The position numbers were made by a program, and so were the translations under genes. DNA of 64,000 nucleotides from Scilla litardierei (Eukaryota > Streptophyta > Magnoliopsida > Asparagales > Asparagaceae). Under the pieces are notes generated by a model that worked only from the letters and a program-made list of their open reading frames with translations, was not told where the DNA came from and ran no database searches. Each line of letters opens with the position of its first letter. Positions within the stretch are counted from its first letter, which is position 1. Below are positions 1 to 11,164 of this stretch, in pieces. Location of the stretch: the NCBI GenBank assembly GCA_030789695.1, contig CM061139.1:104816837-104880836 (forward strand), in the 5' to 3' direction.

Positions 1-1
1 C

Positions 2-2302
2 ATTATCACTATTCGTAGTGATCATGGAGGTGAATTTGAGAATGAGTCTTTTGAGACATTTTGTGATGAAGTTGGTATTACACACACCTTTTCATTCCCT
101 CGCGCACCTCCTCAAAATGGTGTTGTTGAGAGAAAGAATAGGACGCTAGTGGAATGTGCTCGCACTATGCTTGATGATAGCCAACTTGGCCATCAATTTT
201 GGGTGGAAGCGGTACACACCGCTTGCTATGTGTTTAATAGAATACTTTTGAGGCCTGGCACTAAACAAACTTGTTATGAATTGTTGTTTGGTAGGTTGCC
301 TCAAGTTAAACATTTTCGTGTTTTTGGTTCGAAATGTTTTATTAAGAACACGTATGGTAGTTTGGAAAAATTCGATCCAAGATCCGATGAGGGGATTTTT
401 GTTGAGTATTCCTCACGTAGCAAAGCCTACCGGATATACAACAAACAAACCTCAACGATCGAGGAATCACTTCATGTTTCATTTAATGAAGGATTTGTTC
501 CAACGAGAATTACTAATGATGATGACTCTATGGATGTCTTATGTGATTCAATTGGTAATTCTAACTCTATTAATTCTATTGATTCTATTGATACTAACCC
601 GACTAATGAAGTTGTTGAGAATGTTCCTAGTGATCAAGGTATTCCCAAACGGCTTTATACCGTTCGTGACCATCCTCATGAGCAAGTCATTGCAAATATC
701 CATGATAGTGTCAAGACGAGATCGCAAGTGAACTACTTCGCTCATTGTACCTTTGCCTCCTCGATAGAGCCAAAGAATGTTAATGAAGCAAGCGAAGATA
801 GCGCTTGGATCTTAGCCATGGAGGAGGAACTCATTCAATTCGAGAGGAATGAAGTTTGGGAGCTTGTTCCATTGCCATCGAAGAACCACACCGTCATAGG
901 GACAAAGTGGATCTTCAAGAACAAGACCGACGAAAACCAAGTCGTCATCCGGAACAAAGCTCGGTTAGTAGCTTAAGGCTATCGGCAAGAGGAAGGTATC
1001 GATTTCGAAGAATCCTTTGCTCCGGTAGCTAGATTAGAATCAATTAGATTACTATTATCTTTTGCATGCCATAAGGATTTTAAATTATTTCAAATGGATG
1101 TAAAAAGTGCATTTTTAAACGGAGATGTTGTTGAGGAAGTTTATGTTTCTCAACCTCCGGGTTTTATAAATGAAAAATTTCCAAATCATGTTTTTAAACT
1201 TAAGAAAGCTCTTTACGGTTTGAGACAAGCTCCTCGAGCTTGGTATGACCGTCTAAAGAATTTTCTTTTGGATTTAGGATTTAAAATGGGAGAAGTTGAT
1301 TCCACATTATTTGTTAAGTATTCGAATAATGATATAATTTTAGTTCAAATTTATTTTGATGATATCATTTTCGGTGCTACTAACTTTGCTCTTTGCGAAG
1401 AGTTTTCTAATGTGATGAAGGATCAATTTGAGATGAGCCACATGGGTGAGCTCAAATATTTCTTAGGTCTCCAAATTCGCCAAATGGACGATGCAATCTT
1501 CATCCACCAAACGAAGTATACGGTGGAGTTGCTTAAGCGATTTGGAATGGAGAATGCCTCTGGAAAAAAGACTCCGATGAGCACGACTACACATCTTGAT
1601 AAAGATGCGGGCGGAAAAGATGTAGACATTCGTCTATATTGAGGTATGATAGGTAGTTTACTTTATCTTACCGCAAGTAGGCCCGATATTATGTTTGTCG
1701 TATGCGTATGTGCTCGTTATCAGTCTCAACCTAAGGAGTCACACTTAGTAGCGGTAAAACATATTTTCCGTTATCTAAGTTATACACTTGATTTTGGATT
1801 ACTTTATCCAAAATCTAGCACGTATGAGTTAATCTCATATAGTGACGCAGATTATGCGGGATGCAAACCCGACAGGAAAAGTACTAGTGGCACTTGCCAT
1901 TTTATAGGAAATTCCCTTGTCTCTTGGTTTTCCAAGAAGCAGAATTCCGTATCACTTTCAACCACCGAGGCGGAATACATTGCCGCCGGTGCCACGTGTG
2001 CTCAAGTTCTTTGGATGAGACACACACTTAAAGACTTTGGTATAAACTGTGATACTTGCCCTATCATGGTTGACAACCAAAGTGCAATATGTCTTTCCAA
2101 GAACCCGGTACACCATTCCCGTTCGAAACACATAGATGTCCGACACCATTTCTTAGATGATCATGTTACTAAAAAGGACATCATATTAGTGTACGTTGAA
2201 ACCCAGAAGCAAATCATCGATATTTTCACGAAACCCCTAAAGGAGGACTCCTTTGTGCGGTTGCGTCGAGAATTGGGGATTATGGGTGAATCCGAGATTT
2301 AG
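2..2302 (+). pseudogene. pol: Copia pol fragment (integrase C-part, reverse transcriptase, RNase H), broken
   Basis: One reading frame runs from base 2 to the stop at 2302. The integrase core shows the second acidic residue in IRSDHGGEF and the catalytic Glu in NGVVERKNR. Reverse transcriptase follows, with [25 protein letters not shown] and an active-site box at 1352-1363. RNase H shows [16 protein letters not shown] and HIDVRHHF. Two in-frame stops break it: TAA at 974-976, where copy 2 has CAA, and TGA at 1640-1642, where copy 2 has CGA. The active-site box reads YFDD, whereas copy 2 has YVDD. The length matches copy 2 exactly, so decay is by point mutation. It cannot make a full polyprotein. 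Confidence 0.95.
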
Positions 2303-2559
2303 GATTCATATGTTTTCAATATTCTTGCATGCTATTCTATTCGTTATATTTGCTCATGCTTGAAGTATTGAAATTTTCTGGATTTTTGTTGAATTTTCGG
2401 AATTTTCGCTCGATTTGTGCGTAATCGTCAAATTTCAGATTTTTGATGTTTAATGGGGTAGTATAATGATTAATGAGAGTATTTTTGATGTTTCGTCGAA
2501 GTGTGATTAGGAGAGAAATCAAATTTCATAGTTTTTCAATTTTTGAACTCTCTTAGTCG
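2303..2559 (+). other. pol to env-like spacer, AT-rich, no gene
   Basis: This noncoding stretch follows the pol stop. It is AT-rich and related to 32088-32330 of copy 2. I see no ORF with support in it. Confidence 0.7.
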
Positions 2560-3082
2560 GTCCAAGTTCATTGGCCGACCGACTAGATTCAGTTCTAGTC
2601 GGTCAGTAAATGAGCTTAGACCGACTAATTCTTGTCAGTAAATTCGGCTTCAGTTACTGTTTGCAACTAGTCGGTTCAAGCTCATTTACAGACCGACTAG
2701 ATCGTGATCTAGTCGGTCAGTGCTTGAACTGTGACCGACTAGTTGTGCCAGGGACTGATTTGTCTTTTGAGATTCTGTTCGTTTAATACTCCTCCTTACC
2801 GACTCTTTTCTTTTTTAGTCGGTTTCTTTTTTCCCCTCCAGCTCGAAAACCCCCGACCCTTCGACTTCCCTCCTCCCTCTCTGTCGTGTCCGGCCTATAA
2901 CCGGCCATCTCCTCTGTCGCCGACCGTCGCCCTCTCCTCCTAGGTGATCCTCTCTCCTCACTTAGCTTCCTAGGGTTAGAGTTAGCTCTCTAGTGTTAGA
3001 TTTTCAGCGGCTAGGGTTTCATTTCTAGGGTTTCGATTCTCTAGGGCCTCTTCGATCTCTTGCGTCGTGTCGTGCCTCGATT
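2560..3082 (+). promoter_or_regulatory. palindrome array and leader upstream of the env-like ORF (candidate internal promoter)
   Basis: Two 28-bp palindromes lie at 2577-2604 and 2691-2718, each GACCGACTAG, an 8-base centre, then CTAGTCGGTC, spaced 114 bp. Single half-sites lie between and after them. The same motif and spacing occur upstream of the TATA box in this element's LTRs. A pyrimidine-rich leader follows with TAGGGTTT (telo-box-like) at 3012-3019 and 3026-3033, and then the ATG at 3083. Motif and layout are seen directly. Promoter function for the third ORF is inferred. Confidence 0.55.
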
Positions 3083-4674
3083 ATGGCTCGTACACGTATT
3101 CCGATCACTCCCTCTGGCCCTTCGCCTATGACTGTCGATTCGCCAACCTCAGACCCCCCGCAACCTACGCGAACCCCTCCGAAACGCCTTTCGAAAACAC
3201 CCAACCCTCTTCGTCTTCGCCTCCTCTTAAGCGTAAGAGGACGGCGACTTCGAAACCCCATGCCCGATCTCAGCCTACGCCTAAGCCTGCGATTTTCCGT
3301 GCTCCCACTCCACCCGGTGCTTCGGATTCCGACACCGAGTATAGACCCGAGTCTGAGACTCATAGTGACCCCTCTCCTCCTCCTAGGCAGCCTGAGCCTA
3401 GCTCACGTCCCCGTACCCGTCAGCCTAAGGGAAAGGCTCCAATTCCGGTTGGCGGTGTCGATATCTCGTTGTGTCGCGACGACCCTATGTGTCTCGCGGC
3501 TTACAACCGTATCGAACACTGCCCACTGCTTCTGGAGCATTTCATCCAGTTTAGTGACTTCCTAGGCCTCACCGATCTTCTTTCGTCCTCCGGTCTTCTC
3601 GACTACCTTCGATATGACCCGAAGGCGAACCCTCACCCCTACCCTCGCCTAGTCAAACTATTCTATGCCAACCGTGTCCGGGGTCAGTATGATGTGACCC
3701 ACTCGATTGAGACGACTGTCTTGGGGACTCCTATAGTCCTCACGGTAGAAATCTTAGGAGAGATTTTGGGTATCTCCTCGTCTGGCCTCCTTCCCTCTGA
3801 TATTTCTGTTGATGACATATCCTCACTTGATCAGGTCGTGCTTTCTCAGATCTTCCATGAGATTCCCACCGCCATGATTGGCGTTCCCTCCAAATCCTTC
3901 AAGCCTATCGCCTGGGTCCTAAATTTGATTCTGAAGTCGTGCTTGCTTCCCAAGTACGGCTCCTCCTCTCTACCGTCCCAGCCTTTCTTAAAGTTGATAT
4001 ATGCCATTTTCATGGGGAGCTCGATTAACTGGGCTCGCATTATACTCGATAAGATGGACTCTTTCAAGTGTATTCGCAAGTCCACGAAGTCAGCTCATAT
4101 CCCCTTCCCGTGCTTGTTGACTCTGGTATTTTGCCACTTCCGTGTCACACTTCCTCCTGACGATGAGCGTCCACTTGGTCCTCCCCTGAACGCGACGGCC
4201 GTCAAGAAGTCTCTTGCGGTGCTCTGTCACGTTCAGAGGACGACACCTTCAGCGTCAGCCTCTGCCTCTGTCTCAGCTGCTCCCTCTTCCACTCTTGCCG
4301 AGCTCGTTCGTTCTGTGCGTCGTTTGGAGTCTCGTCAGGCTCGTTCTGAGGAGATTCTCTACCGTATAGCTCGTCACCTTGATATTGAGGTCCCTCCGTC
4401 TTTTTCTGACGAGGATGAGTTGGATGAGGAGGACATTGAGGAGCTTGCTCGTGCTTCTACTCATGCCCCCGAGGGCACTTCTGGTGATGATGCTGCTGCT
4501 TTGTCTGCTGGTGCCCCCGAGAGCACACCCGTTGCCACCGCTCCTACGGTGGATGCCCCGACTGGTTCTTCCGAGGCCACTACTATTGATGCTCCAGAGA
4601 TTGCCACTTCTGTCGCTCCCGTGGACACTACTGATGACCCGGTGACCACCTCCACTCCTGCCGCTTCTTCTTGA
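3083..4674 (+). pseudogene. Sirevirus envelope-like / plant transposon-protein ORF, one frameshift
   Basis: The ATG at 3083 starts a protein beginning MARTRIPITPSG, matched by MAKTRIPIASSG at 33011 in copy 2, which supports this start. The opening frame is left after about 35-40 codons: homology to copy 2 (Pro/Lys/Arg-rich) continues in another frame from about 3190-3220 to the stop at 4674, so there is one indel. The N-terminal ~130 residues are basic and Pro/Ser-rich. The centre (about 3450-4200) resembles the family annotated in plants as 'envelope-like' or 'putative plant transposon protein', with an LVKLFYANRV-type motif. Near 4290-4390 there are heptad-like repeats (Leu-Val-Arg-Leu-Glu), a likely coiled coil, followed by an acidic run and an Ala/Thr/Ser/Pro tail. 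I see no clear signal peptide or membrane anchor, so an envelope role is only the family label. Confidence 0.75.
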
Positions 4675-5649
4675 GCTTCTTTGAGGACTCTCCGATGCTC
4701 CTTGGATGATCATCTAGTGTGAGAGAGTTTGGGTAGGATAGAGTGTGTTTCTGGATGTTTTTGATGTTTTGATGTATTTTGATGTACGTTGGATGGATGT
4801 CGATATGTTTTTGTGATACTTCCATATATGCTGTATTCTGAGATATATGATGGTGTATTTTGATCGCCGATCGTTGGATCGCTTTTTGGTTATCAGTGAT
4901 GTATATTTTTGATGTACTCTGGTTCATACTTTTATATATATACATCGCAGTTGACATTTCATTCTATTGTTCACATTATTTAATTTTTTTAATGTCTCTG
5001 ATGTTTGATTTCGACGCTCGACGATATTAACTTAGTTAAATAGATTTCACTTCATGAAAACATAGAATTATTTTCCATGCACTAAATTAACCAAGAATGT
5101 TGATATTGGAGAGTATATTCCATAACTCAATCATAAAATTAATTTGAGTTTTGATGATTTTATTTATCGTTTTACGACTTTGGTTTCATTGGCACACCTT
5201 GATTTAATTTCGTATTTTCCTTTGGTGTCATTTGAACCATGGTCATATTCTTCACCTCCCGTGCTTTTATTTGAAGCCATTGTTGTTGTCGTTGATCTCC
5301 TCTCGCTCTTTTTGCTTATGCCAAAGGGGGAGAGATATAATAATAACGATGTGCTAAATGATAATTTAAAGCATTATTTTAAGAATCTAATTTGATATGT
5401 TAGATTCAGGGGGAGTTAAGATATATAAATGGATTTTCAAATCCGATATTTCAATAACCAACATTTGGTATTCGATATTTCAATAATCGATTCTCATTTA
5501 TATACTTTACTCGTCTACTTGATGCGTATTATTATTGTTTAATTTGGAATTAACGTGTCATCAATGCAGGGGGAGTAAGTAAATTTCATTTGAATTATTA
5601 TTTTTGATTATTATTTATGTTGGTTTGTCATCGCCAAAAAGGGGGAGAA
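4675..5649 (+). other. 3' noncoding region with four polypurine-tract-like motifs
   Basis: No supported gene. GGGGGAG motifs occur at about 5323-5334 (CCAAAGGGGGAGAG), 5407-5420 (TTCAGGGGGAG), 5567-5580 (TGCAGGGGGAGTAAG) and 5636-5649 (AAAAAGGGGGAGAA). The last abuts the LTR and is the true polypurine tract by position. The same four motifs in the same order recur in copy 2 and in the 48-56 kb element. Confidence 0.85.
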
Positions 5650-7511
5650 TGTTGGATATTGGACTCCCCGGATTTGGTTTTGGATGATGATCAAACATAA
5701 ATATATCGTGAACTAACAACTTGTGAGCGCAGTTATGGAGATCGTCGCCAAATTCATATGAATATCAATTACGACGTCTCGAGACTTCTCAAAGCACATG
5801 ATCGTATGCCTAAAGCTTCGTTGAAGCTTATGGACCATTTTAGAAGTTATGAAGATTCGATTGAAGCTTTTGAAGACGGTATCGTCAAGTTATATTTATT
5901 GTCTTTAAGCTTCTTTCGTAGAATGTTAAGCCTTGAGTAGGTCTTACGGTTTAAATCTTCATAACGCTCATATCTTAGCTCTAGGATCTTAGTAGAAGTC
6001 CATACAAACTTTCCCGAAGCTTCGCGCTTCGATTCACGACTTCTTGTGCATGTTAGTTGGTTCAAGAAGAAGAACTGACCGACTAGATGGTGATCTAGTC
6101 GGTCGGCAAAGCTTCTTGGACCGACTAGTTTCTGTCAGTCAATTCTAAGCTCTTTACTGTTTACAGTTAGTCGGTCTACGTTGACTCATCGACCGACTAG
6201 TTTGTGAACTAGTCGGTCAGTGATGCTTCTGTGACCGACTAGTTGAGCTTTTCCTGTACATGCAAATTTGAGCCTGAGCTACTGCTTATAATTAGTCAGT
6301 CTGTGTTCATTGATCGACCGACTAGTTGATAAACTAGTCGGTCAACTTTCCTTCTTGGACCGACTAGTTTAGCTTTACTGTACATGCCAATTTTCACCTG
6401 ACTTACTGTTTATCGTTAGTCGGTCTATGCACATTTGGCGATCGACTAGTTGATGAACTAGTCGGTCAACATCTGTTCTTGGACCGACTAAATCAATTTG
6501 TGCTCAGACTTCAGTTTTATCTCTTAGTCGGTCTCTGTTGAGTAACCGACCGACTAGTTGTGAAACTAGTCGGTCAGCTACTTTTCTTAGACCGACTAGT
6601 TCCTTTTGTCTGTGCTTCGACCTTTTGGCTGTTCTTCCATTAGTCGGTCTACGTTAAATGACCGACCGACTAGTTGATGAACTAGTTGGTTGGTGGTTGT
6701 TCGTTGACCGACTAGTTGGGTTCAGAAAAGAGCCGTTGGAGCATTTAATTACTCGAATTTCTTTCTCTCTCTCCTCTATCCTATATATACTTGATGAGTT
6801 GCATTCATTGCACTCAAGGCTGATATTATTGCAAGTTTAGAGATCAAGAGAAATCATTCCAAGCTCATTCAAAGCTCATTCATTCCATTCAATAATCTCT
6901 CCCCACTCTTACTTCCAAAGAGAGATTCATTGAGTGTGAAGCCTTCCAAGCCAAGTGCTTGATTCTAGGTCACCAACTACCCCATAGCTCTCCATCGCTG
7001 ATCTACATCTTGGAGCTAGGGTTTGGTGCCTTCTTCTTCCGCAAAATCATCCTTGCCCTAATTCGTAAGTATACTCAAGGCATAGGTATTTTGTGGTAAG
7101 TTATTCTATTTCATTTACTTTCATTTTGTAAGTGTTTATCTCTCGGTTGTGAGAGTTGTGATTGTGATCCTGGGTTGTGGGAGTCACAAATTACTTTGTG
7201 TATGATTTGACTTGGTGAAGGTTCTTCACAAGTATTTCATAGTGGAATCTTGAGTTAGGGTTTCTAACTCAAGTATCCGGAGGGGATCCGGGTGTTTGGG
7301 ACGTAGGATCACCGGGAACAAGTCGGGGAGACTTGGGTGGATCCGAACCCAGTAATATCGTTGTTTGCGATTGTTTCTTTGTTGTCTAACATTTACTTTT
7401 CCGCATTGTTTAGTAGAGTTTGCAAGTAATTAGGAATTAGCCTCTTAATTATTTTAAAGTACTATTCACCCCCCCTCTAGTACTTGTGCAGTAGCTTAGC
7501 AGGGCATTACA
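5650..7511 (+). repeat. 3' LTR of Sirevirus copy 1
   Basis: It begins TGTTGGATATTGGACTCCCC directly after the polypurine tract and ends GTGCAGTAGC..GGGCATTACA, the same ends as the copy 2 LTRs (24896-26640, 34302-36047). It is 1,862 bp, about 115 bp longer than those, with one or two extra palindrome units, and is clearly diverged from them. TG...CA termini are present. Confidence 0.93.
6077..6790 (+). promoter_or_regulatory. LTR palindrome array and TATA box (copy 1)
   Basis: Palindromes of the GACCGACTAG..CTAGTCGGTC type occur at 6077-6104, 6191-6218, 6316-6343 and three more times up to about 6690; the last is degenerate. A TATATATAC box follows at 6782-6790. This order fits upstream elements of the LTR promoter; the function is inferred. 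Confidence 0.7.
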
Positions 7512-9019
7512 CCATTCTTATTTTTACGGATCATGCGGCCCTAAAGTATTTGCTTTCAAAGAAAGATGCTAAACCAAGACTTATTAGATGGATATTGCTT
7601 TTGCAGGAATTCCACGTCGTGATCAAGGATAAGAAGGGCGTGGAAAACTTGGTAGCGGATCATTTGTCACGGCCTACTTTTGGGAACGAGCCTGCCACCA
7701 CACTAATTCATGATGCATTTCCAGATGAGCAACTTTTTGTCGTGTCTTCTTTACCGTGGTATGCCGATATTGTACACTACTTGGTTTTCGGTAAGGTTCC
7801 TCACTTTTGGTCGATTCGGGACATAAGGAGATTCAAACATGAGGTAAAATCATTCTTTTTCGATAATCCCTATTTGTATAAATATTGTACGGATCAAATT
7901 GTTAGAAAGTGTGTGCCAAATGACGAGTTTGCTTCTGTATTACATTTTTCTCATTGTGGTGCATGTGGGGGACATTTTTCCGCACATAAAACGGTGGCCA
8001 AAATTTTACAATGTGGATTTCATTGGCCCACTATGTTTAAGGACACATACACGTATTGTAAATCTTGTGTGCCATGTCAAAAGTTAGGGGGAATAACAAA
8101 AAGAAACATGATGCCCTTAAACCCGATCTTAGAAATTGAAATTTTTTATTGTTGGGGCATAGATTTTATGGGGCTATCCCCCATTTCATTTGGACACACA
8201 TATATCTTGGTGGCCGTTGATTATGTATCTAAATGGGTGGAGGACATTGCATGTAGGAACAATGAGGGTTCTACCGTGCTCAAATTTCTCAAAGAAAATA
8301 TTTTTGCACGTTTTGGAGTTCCTAAAGATATTATTAGCGATGGTGGCTCTCATTTTTGTAATAAACCATTCTCTAACTTGATGAAGATGTTTGGGGTCAC
8401 ACACAAAATTTCCACACCATACCACCCCCAAACCAATGGCCAAGCGGAATTGGCTAATAAAGAAATCAAAAACATACTACAAAAAACGGTGAATCCTACA
8501 CGCAATGATTGGAGTGTCCGATTGTCGGAAACACTTTAGACATATCAGACCGCTTACAAAACAATTTCAGGAATGTTGCCGTATAGGATTGTTTATGGAA
8601 AGTATTGCCATTTGCCCGTGGAATTAGAGCACAAATCATTGTGGGCAATTAAACAATTTAATTCCATTTGTGACTCATCCAACAATTTTCGTAAATTGCA
8701 GATTTGTGAATTGGAGGAGTTGCGGCGGGGTGCATACGACAATGCCAAAATAGCCAAGAAGCGCATGAAATTTGAACATGACAAGATGATTTTGAGGAGG
8801 GAATTCTTTTCGGGCCAAAGCGTGCTATTATACAACTCCCGGCTTCATCTATTTCCGGAAAAGTTGAGATCTAGATGGTTGGGGCCGTTCATGGTGAAAC
8901 ATGTCTACAATCATGGAGCGGTGACCTTGGTGAACAAAAAAGATGGGAGTGAGTTCAATATCAACGGACAACGTTTGAAGCCTTACTTTGATTTGTGGGC
9001 TAAGGAGCAAAACACCTAG
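7512..9019 (+). pseudogene. pol: Athila-like Ty3/Gypsy pol fragment (RNase H end, integrase)
   Basis: Starting at the Copia insertion point, the frame shows the end of a Gypsy RNase H (FTDHAALKYLL, ADHLSRP). A zinc-binding H2C2 integrase N-terminus follows, with Cys pairs in CKSCVPCQK. The core has Asp in WGIDFMG, Asp in ISDGGSHF and Glu in GQAELANKEIK. The C-terminal part includes [17 protein letters not shown] and [14 protein letters not shown], wording I associate with the Athila branch. A TAG at 8537-8539 interrupts the frame where the family normally has Trp; the same frame then continues to the stop after 9016. The 5' part lies beyond Copia copy 1, outside the window. It is inactive. 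Confidence 0.9.
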
Positions 9020-10197
9020 GAACTTGTGGACACGCCTTCGGGCAGCGACTAAATAGGTATGTTTGTTCCAACTTTTGCTTCTACTACCCTTTAATCCATT
9101 GAGGACAATGCATATATTTAGTTGGGGGGAGGGTTGTAGGTAGTTTTAGGATGTTTTAGGATGTCTAGTTAGTTGTTTTGTACAAAATTTTTTTGTGTGT
9201 GTGTGGATACATCCCTTTTGACATCTCCAATATCTTGTGAGCACAACATTGACACTCCTTGCTCATTTGCTAGCTTTGTGCTTGATCCCTTACATACTTC
9301 ATATTCATGCATACATTTGGATTCAAATTCTATTTTAGTATCAACTTCATAGATCTTTGATTGGTATGTTTTAATTCCTTTTACATTTTGGAGTCAAATG
9401 TTAATATGCCAAGTATGAAACTATGTTATATGTTGTGATACTCTCTTTGAAATAATTTGGGAATAGTTTGATGTAAGTGGTTGCATGAATTGGGATGAAT
9501 GGCTTAGTTTTTGATTGGATTGGGTGTGGCCATTTGGTTATGTTTTGTTTTCTTCTAAGGAGTGGGTGGATGAGTTGATAACTTGTGTTGAGAATGAAAA
9601 AGAGAGTTAATATAAATGAATGTTTCTTTCTAATCAAATCGAGTAGCCGATGCCCCACGAAACATTAGGGATGAAGCTAAAAATGAGATTTAGTGGATCA
9701 TTCCATCCCTTTGCCTATATAGTGTTATCGCGTGTATGCAAAGGTGGCGGTCTTTGCATTTTATAGCATGATTGCGTGAATGCAAAACAAAAATATAAAC
9801 ACAAAAACAAAAAAGAATACAAAAAAGAGAAAAAGAAAAGAAAAAATGAATGAAAAAATGAATGAATAAGCAACATGAGTGATGCAATCTCATCTCCCCC
9901 AACTTAGAGGAAATTTATTTTGTTTAGCCATTTCCATGAAAATTAGAAACTTTGCAATTTGTGATATATCCCCATAAATACGATACGGTGCTTATTACTT
10001 CACTTTTCTTTGAATTGGATTGAGGAGAACGTCATTTGTTATTTACTTTCATACATTGGGTATATTGGATTTTAAATCACTTGGAAATAATATTTGTGGT
10101 ATGCCATGATGATATCTTGAGTTGGTGCATGTTTTCCCATTTAATCCGAATTTATCGCATATTTTGCAAGGGACTAGCAAATAGCTAGTTGGGGGTG
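9020..10197 (+). other. 3' noncoding region of the Gypsy element
   Basis: No ORF with support. A polypurine run AGTTGGGGGGAGGG lies near 9119-9132, after 'cattgaggacaatg', as is common downstream of Athila-type pol. An opposite-strand version (CTCCCCCAACTTAG) lies near 9893-9906. A second G-run (GTTGGGGGTG, 10188-10197) immediately precedes the palindromic element at 10198. Simple A/T-rich runs fill 9780-9860. Confidence 0.65.
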
Positions 10198-11151
10198 TGA
10201 TTCGGGGTATAAATTGCTTATTTCCCCCACATTTCTAGATATTTTATGTGTATATCATGTTTATTTTGGCATTGATACGTGTGTTTTCATGATATCGTGG
10301 ATTATTAACTCCTAATCTCTTTTTATACATAAAATACGATTTCTATGTACTAATATTAGCTACTCTTATTTTTCAGGTAATTTTGAAAATTTTCCAGGAT
10401 TTTTTGGAGCTTGGAGGTATTTTTTGGAAATTTTACAAGCCATGCAGGCAATTCTGAAATTTATCAAATACAAAAAGCAAAAAGAATAGGGGTTTTGGGC
10501 CCACGGCCCTTGGCCCGCTCGCTGAGCGGGCTGCTGCTTGTATTTAAAAAAAAGAGCTTAGTATCCTAACCAACTAGGCTCCTGACCTTCTAATACATTG
10601 CGGGTCAGGTTTTTAGGCTCCCAACCCGCAAAAGCTGTATGCGCTTGGGGGTAAGGCGGGGTGGATCGGGCGCTGGGGCGTCCAACTTGCAGGCGCGGGC
10701 ATGCGTGGGCCGCATGCCCGCCCCAGCTGCTGGGCGGGCACGGCGTGCCCGCCTTTTGTGCCGCTTCGTTTTGCGTTTTTTAAATACAAGCAGCGGGCCG
10801 CTCAGCGAGCGGGCCGCGGGCCGTGGGCCCAAAAACCCTATTTTTCGTTTTTTTATATTTGATAAATTCCAGAATTGTCTGCATGGCTTGTAAAATTTCC
10901 AAAAAATACTTCCAGGCACCAAAAAATCCTGAAAAAATTCCAAAAAAATCTGGAAAATTCCCAGGAGTACCTGAAAAATAAGAGGAGCTAATATTAGTCC
11001 ATAGAAATCATATTTTATGTATAAAAAGAGATTATGGGTTAATAATCCACGATATCACGGAAACACATGTATCAACGCCAAAATAAACATGATATATACA
11101 TAAAATACCCAGAAATGGGGGGGGGGGATAAGCAATTTATACCCCAAATCA
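10198..11151. repeat. 954-bp imperfect palindrome with TG...CA ends (possible Gypsy 3' LTR or foldback element)
   Basis: The left end reads TGATTCGGGGTATAAATTGC and the right end is its near reverse complement, finishing CCCCAAATCA. The two arms (about 10198-10545 and 10772-11151) pair over roughly 350-380 bp with scattered mismatches and small indels; for example the GC-rich block around 10505-10535 matches 10795-10830 inverted. The centre (about 10546-10771) is unpaired and partly GC-rich. A polypurine run just left of 10198 and TG..CA termini suggest an LTR. I could not find a 9-bp target duplication of the kind expected for a Mutator-type foldback element. Confidence 0.8.
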
Positions 11152-11164
11152 ACAACCTCCAGGG

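Larger units (their letters stand above)
1..7511 (+). mobile_element. Sirevirus-type Copia retrotransposon, copy 1 (5' part outside window)
   Basis: The window opens inside the integrase of a Copia element. The order is integrase, reverse transcriptase, RNase H, spacer with palindromes, envelope-like ORF, repeated GGGGGAG motifs, and a 3' LTR ending in CATTACA at 7511. A third ORF after pol and several polypurine motifs are known hallmarks of the Sirevirus lineage. From position 1 to the pol stop it is collinear, without indels, with copy 2 (29786-32087). At 7511/7512 the sequence passes directly into a Gypsy pol reading frame, so this copy is inserted in a Gypsy element. The expected 5-bp target duplication would be ccatt (7512-7516), but its partner is outside the window. 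Confidence 0.93.

Noticed and set aside
9401..9902. Possible extra ORF after Gypsy pol, as in env-bearing Athila elements
   Set aside because: Only short minus-strand frames over A/T-rich simple sequence; no plus-strand ORF of useful length.
10488..10560. tRNA gene suggested by 'cctaaccaactaggctcctgacc' near the palindrome
   Set aside because: No cloverleaf with matching acceptor and T arms could be drawn around it.
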